From Candidatus Poribacteria bacterium (GTDB lineage Bacteria; Poribacteria; WGA-4E; GCA-2687025), in assembly GCA_002687025.1 (NCBI GenBank), contig NYZG01000394.1:1-6300 (forward strand): DNA of 6,300 bases. The letters run 5' to 3'. Of the stretch, positions 1-5,150 are shown one piece after another; position 1 is the first letter of the stretch, and each line of letters begins with the position of its first letter. The translations under genes and the position numbers were made by a program. The notes beneath the pieces were generated by a model. That model was not told where the DNA came from. It was given only the letters and a program-made list of their open reading frames with translations, and ran no database searches.

Positions 1-1764
1 GGAAAGCTATACGACGCCTACCAGAAGCGCCTCCTGGACCACAACGCGCTCGACTTCGATGACCTCATCCTCCTCACCGTCCGCCTGTTCGAGGAGCACC
101 CCGCAATCCTCGAAAAGTACCAGGATCGTTGGCGCTATGTGCACGTGGACGAGTACCAGGACACCAATCACAGCCAATACACGCTGACGCGGATGCTCGC
201 GGCCAAGCGGAGCAACATCTGCGTCGTTGGCGACGACGACCAGAGCATCTACTCCTGGCGTGGCGCGGACATCCGCAACATACTAGACTTCGAGCGCGAT
301 TACCCCAAGACGACGGTCATCCACCTCGACCAGAACTACCGATGCACCCAGAACATCCTCGCTGCCGCGCAGGAGGTCGTGCGCTTCAACCGCCGCAGGC
401 GGCCTAAGCAGCTGTTCACGGAGAACACCGAGGGATCGCTGATCCGCTACTTCGAGGCCTTCGACGAACGCACCGAGGCCGATTTCGTCGCGGAGCAGAT
501 AGCGGAAGCGCACGAGAAAGACGGGGCCGACTACGGTCGACACGCCGTGTTCTATCGCATCAACGCCCAGTCCCGGAACTTCGAGGAGTCGCTGCGCCAC
601 CGCAACATCCCGTACCAGATAATCGGTAGCGTGCGATTCTACGAACGCGCCGAGGTGAAGGACATACTCGCCTACCTGCGCGTGCTCGTGAATCCTCGCG
701 ACGAACTCAGTCTCCTACGCATAATCAACACACCAGCGCGTGGCATCGGCAAGACTACGCTTGCGCGACTTCGCGACTACGCCGCAGCGAACCAGCTCAG
801 CGTCCTCGACGCGGTGGCACAGGTCGACGACATCGCGACGCTGGGTTCGGCGCCCAAGCGCAACCTCGGGAAGTTCCACGCCCTCCTGCAGAGCATCGAC
901 ATCGCCAAGCCCGTCAGCGAGGTCGTCGAGGATCTGCTGGAGAGCACCGGCTACGTGAAGGGGCTCCGCGAGCGCGGCCGCGTCGAAGACGACGCGCGAC
1001 TCGAGAACCTGGCCGAACTCGTCACCGCGACGGCCGAGTACCAAGGCCGCGCGGAGAATCCCACACCGGCTGGCTACCTTGAGTCGGTAACCCTCGCCAG
1101 CGATCTGGACTCATTGGTCGACGCATCGGACATGGTTACGCTCATGACACTGCACAGCGCCAAGGGTCTGGAGTTCCCAGTCGTCTTCCTGACGGGCATG
1201 GAAGAGGGGCTGTTCCCGCACCAACGGGCTCTCGCCAAGGAGCTAGAGCTGGAGGAGGAGCGACGTCTCTGCTACGTGGGCATGACTCGGGCCATGCGAG
1301 ACCTGTATCTGACGCGAGCCCGCGTGCGGCGCATTCACGGCTATGCACAGGAGACGCTCCGCTCGCGCTTCCTCGACGAAGTGCCGCAGCACCTCGTCGA
1401 GGAGTTAGATTCGTGGGGGGCGCAGGAATCGTACGGCTCTCGCAGCACGGCATGGAACAAGGGCGGCTTCTCACGGCTGGAGAAGGCAGCCCCGAAATCC
1501 GCCGCGCAAACGCGGACGCGCAGCCGACCCGTCGATCCGACGCCGCGTCCCAAATCCGTGTCCACTTTCGACGCCAGCCCGCAGACCGAAGGCGAACTCG
1601 GGTTCCTGCGCGTGGGCGCGCGGGTGGCGCACGCTTCGTTTGGACAGGGCGACGTGGCCAGCGTCGAGGGCGCGGGCGACAACATGCGCGTCACCGTGAA
1701 GTTCGATGACGCCGGCCCCAAGTCCCTGCTCGTCGCCTTCGCGAAGCTAGAGCCGGTTGGGTAG
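1..1764 (+). CDS. pcrA: UvrD/PcrA-type superfamily 1 DNA helicase, 5'-truncated by window edge
   Basis: This is an ATP-driven 3'-5' DNA helicase of the UvrD/PcrA/Rep family, acting in nucleotide excision repair, replication-fork maintenance and removal of recombination or transcription complexes. The frame is open from base 1, so the 587 visible residues lack about 150 at the N-terminus, including the Q motif and Walker A, which must lie upstream. Visible in order: motif II VDEYQDT (residues 49-55), motif III GDDDQSIYSWRGA (77-89), motif IV QNYRCT (111-116; the family usually has QNYRST), motif V TLHSAKGLEF (383-392) and motif VI YVGMTRA (425-431) with its arginine. A polar linker (about 460-535) leads to a C-terminal Tudor-like domain (about 536-587, starting LRVGARVAHASFGQG and ending AKLEPVG), which in PcrA/UvrD binds RNA polymerase. 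The reading frame is intact to the TAG stop. An apparent GTG start at 139 is internal, because clear family sequence precedes it (LDFDDLI, residues 18-24). PcrA versus UvrD naming is a convention here; the family call is very safe. Confidence 0.96.
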   Translation, partial: GKLYDAYQKRLLDHNALDFDDLILLTVRLFEEHPAILEKYQDRWRYVHVDEYQDTNHSQYTLTRMLAAKRSNICVVGDDDQSIYSWRGADIRNILDFERDYPKTTVIHLDQNYRCTQNILAAAQEVVRFNRRRRPKQLFTENTEGSLIRYFEAFDERTEADFVAEQIAEAHEKDGADYGRHAVFYRINAQSRNFEESLRHRNIPYQIIGSVRFYERAEVKDILAYLRVLVNPRDELSLLRIINTPARGIGKTTLARLRDYAAANQLSVLDAVAQVDDIATLGSAPKRNLGKFHALLQSIDIAKPVSEVVEDLLESTGYVKGLRERGRVEDDARLENLAELVTATAEYQGRAENPTPAGYLESVTLASDLDSLVDASDMVTLMTLHSAKGLEFPVVFLTGMEEGLFPHQRALAKELELEEERRLCYVGMTRAMRDLYLTRARVRRIHGYAQETLRSRFLDEVPQHLVEELDSWGAQESYGSRSTAWNKGGFSRLEKAAPKSAAQTRTRSRPVDPTPRPKSVSTFDASPQTEGELGFLRVGARVAHASFGQGDVASVEGAGDNMRVTVKFDDAGPKSLLVAFAKLEPVG

Positions 1765-1790
1765 CGCGGCAGAGACAACGGAGGGGCTCC

Positions 1791-1828
1791 CGCGTCACGC
1801 GCGTCACAATCGCTGCAGGCGCGACGCG
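1791..1828. repeat. Short tandem repeat with inverted partner behind the helicase gene
   Basis: Two copies of a 9-base unit, CGCGTCACG (1791-1799) and CGCGTCACA (1800-1808), lie in tandem. The second copy can pair its CGCGTC (1800-1805) with GACGCG (1823-1828), a perfect 6-bp stem. A smaller CGC/GCG pairing (1811-1813 with 1819-1821) lies inside. No run of T follows, so it is not a standard intrinsic terminator. It could be a weak transcript-end structure, a protein binding site, or chance in GC-rich DNA. Confidence 0.35.
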
Positions 1829-1844
1829 TTCCAAACTGGCGCCG

Positions 1845-1864
1845 ATTGATGGTATCGTTATAGC
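1845..1864 (+). promoter_or_regulatory. Possible promoter -10 region for the atpGDC run
   Basis: An AT-rich pocket stands out in otherwise GC-rich DNA, 30-50 bases before atpG. It contains TATAGC at 1859-1864 (four of six match TATAAT) and TATCGT at 1853-1858. No good TTGACA-like -35 box sits at the right distance; the nearest candidate, TTCCAA at 1829-1834, is poor. The location, between the helicase stop and the first atp gene in a 129-base gap, suits a promoter, but the motif evidence alone is weak. Confidence 0.3.
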
Positions 1865-1878
1865 GGCCCATCCACCCC

Positions 1879-1882
1879 GGAG
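1879..1882 (+). promoter_or_regulatory. Ribosome binding site of atpG (decides the start)
   Basis: GGAG lies 2 bases before an in-frame ATG at 1885 and 11 bases before the ATG at 1894. Two bases is too close for initiation, so the site supports the second ATG. Its product begins MATLRQIRRRIRGIQ, which matches the usual N-terminus of gamma subunits. Confidence 0.55.
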
Positions 1883-1893
1883 CGATGCACCGC

Positions 1894-2754
1894 ATGGCCA
1901 CGCTACGCCAGATACGCCGCCGGATACGCGGGATTCAGAACATCCGCCGTATCACCGGCGCGATGCGCATGGTGGCTCAGGCGCGGCTGCGTAGGGCCCA
2001 GGAACAGACCCTCGACGCCCGCCCGTACTTCGAGGAACTCTCGCGACTGACCGACGAGTTGGTGAGCGGCGTGGCGGACTACTCGCACCCCCTGCTCGAC
2101 CATCACGACGGCGACGGATCAGTTCTGTTAGTCGTCACCGGCGACCGCGGGATGTGCGGGGCCTTCAACGCCAACGTCATCCGCCGCGCCGTGCAGTACG
2201 TAGAGGACGCGCCCGGCGCCGTGAAGCTGATCTGCCTCGGGACCCGAGGGGCAACGACCATGCAACGGCGCGGGTTGGATGTTGCCCACGCCCACCCGAA
2301 CTTCTTCGCCGACCTCACGCACGCGCACGCGCGCCTGGTGACCCACCAGATACGCGCCCTGTACGAATCCGACGATGTCGGGCGCGTCGACATGATCTAT
2401 AACGAATTCAAGTCCATCATCCAGCAAGAGGTTAAGCTCGACCGCATGTTGCCGGTGACGGTGGACGCCGGTGGCGACGCCGACGCGCGATGGGACTTCC
2501 TGCACGAGCCCTCCCGCGCCCACGTGCTAGACGAACTGCTGCCCCGAGTGCTCGAAACCGAGGTCTGGCACGCAGTACTCGAGTCCAACGCCGCGGAGCA
2601 AGCCGCCCGAGTCGCCGCGATGGAGAACGCGACCACCAACGCCGATGAGATCATCGACTCGCTAATCCTCCAACGTAACCGCGTGCGGCAGGCCGTAATC
2701 ACGCAAGAGATATCCGAGATCGTAGGCGGCGCCGAAGCGCTGAAAACTTCCTAG
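1894..2754 (+). CDS. atpG: F1 ATP synthase gamma subunit
   Basis: This is the central rotor stalk of the F1 sector. Its two long terminal helices form the coiled coil that turns inside the alpha3beta3 ring and couples proton (or sodium) flow through Fo to ATP synthesis on the cytoplasmic face of the membrane. The 286-residue product has the usual family length. The N-terminal helix carries ITGAMRMVAQARLRRAQ (residues 20-36), a conserved core strand and turn read VVTGDRGMCGAFNANV (80-95; often SDRGLCGGFN in the family), and the C-terminal signature ITQEISEIVGGAEAL spans 269-283. The ATG at 1894 is preferred over the ATG at 1885 because of ribosome binding site spacing and family N-termini. The stop codon overlaps the AGGAGG of the next gene, so translation with atpD is closely linked. 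In most bacteria atpA precedes this gene; here a helicase gene does. Confidence 0.96.
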   Translation: MATLRQIRRRIRGIQNIRRITGAMRMVAQARLRRAQEQTLDARPYFEELSRLTDELVSGVADYSHPLLDHHDGDGSVLLVVTGDRGMCGAFNANVIRRAVQYVEDAPGAVKLICLGTRGATTMQRRGLDVAHAHPNFFADLTHAHARLVTHQIRALYESDDVGRVDMIYNEFKSIIQQEVKLDRMLPVTVDAGGDADARWDFLHEPSRAHVLDELLPRVLETEVWHAVLESNAAEQAARVAAMENATTNADEIIDSLILQRNRVRQAVITQEISEIVGGAEALKTS

Positions 2755-2758
2755 GAGG
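2753..2758 (+). promoter_or_regulatory. Ribosome binding site of atpD, overlapping the atpG stop
   Basis: A perfect AGGAGG shares its first two bases with the TAG stop of atpG. It is only 2 bases from an in-frame GTG (2761) but 14 from the ATG at 2773. Neither spacing is ideal. The ATG is preferred because a 2-base spacing rarely supports initiation and because the extra residues (VGRL) do not resemble beta-subunit N-termini. Confidence 0.6.
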
Positions 2759-2772
2759 CGGTGGGCCGGCTG

Positions 2773-4176
2773 ATGAGCAACGGAGACCACACCAAGGGAC
2801 ACATCGTCCAAATCATCGGTGTCGTGATCGACGTGGCGTTCCCGGAGGGCCACCTCCCCGAGATATTCAACGCCCTCGAAATCCCCCGCGAAGATGGCAC
2901 GCGCATCGTCCTCGAAGTCGAGCAGCACCTTGGCGAGGACCGTGTCCGCACGGTTTCCATGGATTCCACCGACGGGCTCGCCCGCGGCGCCGAGGTCATC
3001 GACACCGGGCAGCCCATCAGCGTCCCCGTAGGCCAGAACGTGCTGGGACGCATCATGAACGTCACCGGAGATCCCATCGACGGCCAGGGCGAAATCGTTG
3101 CCGACGAGCGCCTTCCTATCCATCGACACGCGCCCGCGCTGGAGCAGTTGGCCACGCAGGACGACATGCTCGAAACCGGGATCAAGGTCATCGACCTGAT
3201 CCAGCCATTTGCGCGCGGCGGGAAGATCGGCTTCTTCGGCGGAGCGGGCACCGGCAAGACGGTTCTCATCACGGAACTGATCCACAACGTCGCGACCGAA
3301 CACGGCGGCTACTCCGTATTCACGGGAGTCGGCGAACGGAGTCGCGAAGGCAACGACATGTACCTCGAGATGGCCGAATCCGGGGTGCTGGAGCGCGCGT
3401 CGCTCGTGTACGGACAGATGAATGAGCCGCCTGGCGCAAGGCTGCGCGTTGGGCTGGCCGGCGTGACCGTCGCGGAGTACTTCCGGGACCAGGGTGGCCT
3501 CGACGTGCTCCTCTTCATCGACAACATCTTCCGGTTCACCCAGGCCGGCTCCGAGGTGTCCGCGCTGCTGGGGCGTATGCCCTCCGCGGTCGGTTACCAG
3601 CCAACACTGGCGACCGAGATGGGCCAGCTCCAGGATCGCATCACCTCGACTCGCGAGGGGTCGATCACGTCGGTCCAGGCCGTGTTCGTCCCGGCTGACG
3701 ACTACACCGATCCCGCGCCGGTGACGACATTCGCGCACCTCGACGCCGTCACTCGCCTGGAACGCAGCATCGCGGAGCAGGCGCGCTACCCGGCCATCGA
3801 CCCCTTGGCTTCCACATCCCGAATACTGGATCCGCACGTCGTCGGGCAGGAACACTACGATACGGCGCGGGAGACCCAGGAAATACTGCAGCGCTACGAG
3901 AACCTGCGAGACATCATCGCCATTCTGGGGATTGAGGAGCTGTCCGAGGAGGACAGGCAGTACGTCGGACGCGCGCGGCGTCTGCAGATGTTCCTCACCC
4001 AGCCGTTCTTCACGGTTCCGGGCTCGACGGTTCCGGGCCGGTATGTGTCCGTCGACGACACCGTACGCGGCGCGCGCATGATCGTCGACGGCGAATGCGA
4101 TGATGTGCCAGAGCAAGCTCTGTACATGGTGGGCGCGATCGAGGAAGCGATGGAGAAGGCACGCCAGCCTGCGTAG
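2773..4176 (+). CDS. atpD: F1 ATP synthase beta subunit (catalytic)
   Basis: This is the catalytic subunit of F1 ATP synthase, interconverting ADP plus phosphate and ATP at three sites per alpha3beta3 ring. The 467-residue product has normal length. Visible in order: the N-terminal barrel (about 1-80, VQIIGVVIDVAFPEG); the P-loop GGAGTGKT (156-163, catalytic Lys 162); GERSREGND with the catalytic Glu 188 and Arg 189; Walker B LLFID (246-250) followed by NIFR (Arg 254); the hallmark run SALLGRMPSAVGYQPTLATE; adenine-stacking Tyr 339 in RYPAIDPL; the lever loop EELSEED (388-394); and a C-terminal helical domain. Catalytic residues are present, so the enzyme should be active. Unusual residues: Thr 160 where the P-loop nearly always has Val, GERS for GERT, and EELSEED for DELSEED. 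A 12-base direct repeat at 4012-4038 encodes TVPG twice. The start is ATG 2773; GTG 2761 would add four residues. Stop TAG at 4174-4176. Confidence 0.96.
   Translation: MSNGDHTKGHIVQIIGVVIDVAFPEGHLPEIFNALEIPREDGTRIVLEVEQHLGEDRVRTVSMDSTDGLARGAEVIDTGQPISVPVGQNVLGRIMNVTGDPIDGQGEIVADERLPIHRHAPALEQLATQDDMLETGIKVIDLIQPFARGGKIGFFGGAGTGKTVLITELIHNVATEHGGYSVFTGVGERSREGNDMYLEMAESGVLERASLVYGQMNEPPGARLRVGLAGVTVAEYFRDQGGLDVLLFIDNIFRFTQAGSEVSALLGRMPSAVGYQPTLATEMGQLQDRITSTREGSITSVQAVFVPADDYTDPAPVTTFAHLDAVTRLERSIAEQARYPAIDPLASTSRILDPHVVGQEHYDTARETQEILQRYENLRDIIAILGIEELSEEDRQYVGRARRLQMFLTQPFFTVPGSTVPGRYVSVDDTVRGARMIVDGECDDVPEQALYMVGAIEEAMEKARQPA
4012..4038 (+). repeat. 12-base direct repeat with 15-base period inside atpD
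   Basis: ACGGTTCCGGGC occurs at 4012-4023 and again at 4027-4038, separated by TCG. In frame it encodes TVPG-S-TVPG, in the segment between PFF and the conserved PG(K/R)YVS, where other beta subunits usually read like VAEVFTGT. It looks like a small in-frame duplication, but convergence under GC-rich codon use is possible. Confidence 0.7.
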
Positions 4177-4185
4177 GCACGCCAG
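4157..4185 (+). repeat. 11-base direct repeat straddling the atpD stop codon
   Basis: AGGCACGCCAG occurs at 4157-4167 (encoding the end of the beta subunit, around KARQ) and at 4175-4185. The second copy starts inside the TAG stop (4174-4176) and runs into the intergenic spacer. The 18-base period equals six codons, consistent with a local tandem duplication or slippage at the gene end. Confidence 0.7.
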
Positions 4186-4210
4186 TTCGTCCCGCGGCCC
4201 CGACGGATGC

Positions 4211-4216
4211 GAGAGG
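4211..4216 (+). promoter_or_regulatory. Ribosome binding site of atpC
   Basis: GAGAGG lies 9 bases before the ATG at 4226 and supports that start. An upstream ATG at 4207 is in a different frame and lacks family similarity. Confidence 0.55.
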
Positions 4217-4225
4217 CGTCTGTAG

Positions 4226-4651
4226 ATGCTCTATTCCACATCGTTCGCGCTACGCGTCGCCACGCCGGACGGGATCCTTCTCGAGGAGGCCGTCGTGGGC
4301 ATTCGTGTACCCACCCCGGCCGGCCCGTTCGAGGTGCTCGCCCGCCACGCGCCGGTGGTGAGCTCGCTCGAGGTTGGCGAGGCCCGCGTGTCGGTAGGCG
4401 ACAACGGGGCGCCGTCCCGCAGGTACCTCTCCGTTAGCGGCGGCGTGATAGAAGTCCGGCGCGACGGCGTCTCGGTTCTCGCCGACGCCGCCGAGTGGGC
4501 CGAGGACATTGATGCCGACCGCGCCGCGGAGTCAAAACGCAGAGCGGCCGAACGGTTACGTGACCCGGCTTCGAACATCGACTCCGCCCGCGCGGAGGCC
4601 GCGCTCGCCCGCGCCCTGGCCCGCTTGCAGGTAGTCAGCCGCGTCGGCTGA
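4226..4651 (+). CDS. atpC: F1 ATP synthase epsilon subunit
   Basis: This small stalk subunit binds gamma and the c-ring, coupling rotation to catalysis; in many bacteria its C-terminal helices inhibit ATP hydrolysis. The 141-residue product matches the usual size of about 135-140. The N-terminal beta-sandwich (about 1-87) shows FALRVATPDGILLEEAVVG, then VLARHAPVVSSLEVGEARV (the family reads roughly GILPNHAPLVT.L..GELRI) and YLSVSGGVIEVRRDGVSVLAD. The C-terminal helical hairpin (about 88-141) begins AEWAEDIDADRAAESKRRA and ends with the alanine/arginine-rich RAEAALARALARLQV, so this domain is present and an inhibitory role is possible. The gap to atpD is 49 bases and that to the EIIA gene 20 bases, consistent with one transcript. 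The stop codon lies inside a perfect hairpin. Confidence 0.93.
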   Translation: MLYSTSFALRVATPDGILLEEAVVGIRVPTPAGPFEVLARHAPVVSSLEVGEARVSVGDNGAPSRRYLSVSGGVIEVRRDGVSVLADAAEWAEDIDADRAAESKRRAAERLRDPASNIDSARAEAALARALARLQVVSRVG

Positions 4652-4652
4652 C
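4634..4652 (+). other. Perfect hairpin over the atpC stop codon
   Basis: GTCAGCCG (4634-4641) and CGGCTGAC (4645-4652) are exact inverted copies around a 3-base CGT loop, giving an 8-bp GC-rich stem. The atpC TGA stop (4649-4651) is in the right arm. No T-run follows, so it is unlikely to be a classical terminator. It could slow 3' decay, modulate translation of the downstream EIIA gene whose ribosome binding site begins 12 bases later, or be a protein binding palindrome. Confidence 0.6.
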
Positions 4653-4671
4653 CCACGACGAATGAGGCGCT

Positions 4672-5142
4672 ATGGAACTCTCCGAAGCTCTCAACGTATC
4701 GCGCATCACGTTGGATCTTCAGAGCGGCGACAAGCAGGCCGCCATTCGCGAACTCGCCCAGCTCGCGGGAGACCATGGCCCCCTGGCCGATGTCGCGGGT
4801 TACGTCGAAAGCGTGATCGAGCGTGAGTTCCTGCTATCGACTGGCGTCGGGAGAGGCGTGGCGATACCGCACGCTCAGAGCGGCGCCGCGACGGGCCTAT
4901 CGTGCTGCCTGGGAGTCTCCCGCGCCGGGATCGACTTCGAGTCGATCGACGACGAGCCCGTGCACATCGTATGCATGATCGTCGCCGAAGAGGGCTCGGA
5001 TGCCGCCTACCTTCTGCTGCTAAGCCGGATAAGTAGGCTGTTCGCGCAGCGCCACGTCAGGCAGCAGGTGCTGCGAGCCGCTTCGCCAGAAGATCTGCTC
5101 GCGGCGATCCGGGCAGCCGAGGCGGCCGACCTGGCGGATTGA
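4672..5142 (+). CDS. ptsN: Stand-alone PTS EIIA domain protein, fructose/nitrogen (PtsN-like) type
   Basis: This is a single-domain EIIA of the fructose/mannitol/Ntr class: a cytoplasmic protein phosphorylated on histidine by HPr or NPr, which either passes phosphate to a sugar permease or acts as a regulator. The 156 residues match a bare EIIA. The N-terminus reads ELSEALNVSRITLDLQSGDKQAAIRELA; the active-site block STGVGRGVAIPHA (56-68) places the phosphorylatable histidine at 67; GIDFESIDDEPVHIVCMIVAEEG and the C-terminal helices with SRISRLFAQRHVRQQVL follow. No EIIB, EIIC, HPr or EI is visible, which favours a regulatory PtsN-like role, but a sugar-specific EIIA with partners elsewhere is not excluded. 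The ATG is preceded by GAGG (4664-4667) at 4-base spacing. It lies 20 bases after atpC on the same strand, so it is likely co-transcribed. The symbol is provisional; the domain call is firm. Confidence 0.88.
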   Translation: MELSEALNVSRITLDLQSGDKQAAIRELAQLAGDHGPLADVAGYVESVIEREFLLSTGVGRGVAIPHAQSGAATGLSCCLGVSRAGIDFESIDDEPVHIVCMIVAEEGSDAAYLLLLSRISRLFAQRHVRQQVLRAASPEDLLAAIRAAEAADLAD

Positions 5143-5150
5143 CGGCCCGC

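Noticed and set aside
139..1764. GTG at 139 as the helicase start
   Set aside because: Family sequence (DAYQKRLLDHNALDFDDLI) is encoded in frame before it, and starting there would remove all of the N-terminal ATPase motifs. The gene is simply cut by the window.
1780..1790. GGAG-GGG-CTCC hairpin as helicase terminator
   Set aside because: The stem is only 4 bp with a 3-base loop and no T-run, which is too weak to call.
1341..1901. 186-codon minus-strand frame across the helicase end and the spacer
   Set aside because: It covers the conserved helicase C-terminus and the presumed promoter, and shows no domain pattern.
2662..4116. 484-codon open frame on the minus strand opposite atpD
   Set aside because: It lies antisense to a certain atpD gene, its product is not recognisable as a family, and long antisense frames are expected in GC-rich genes with strong third-position bias.
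5143..5150. Bidirectional terminator between the converging EIIA and kinase genes
   Set aside because: The gap is 8 bases, and no stem with a T-run was found in it or close to it.
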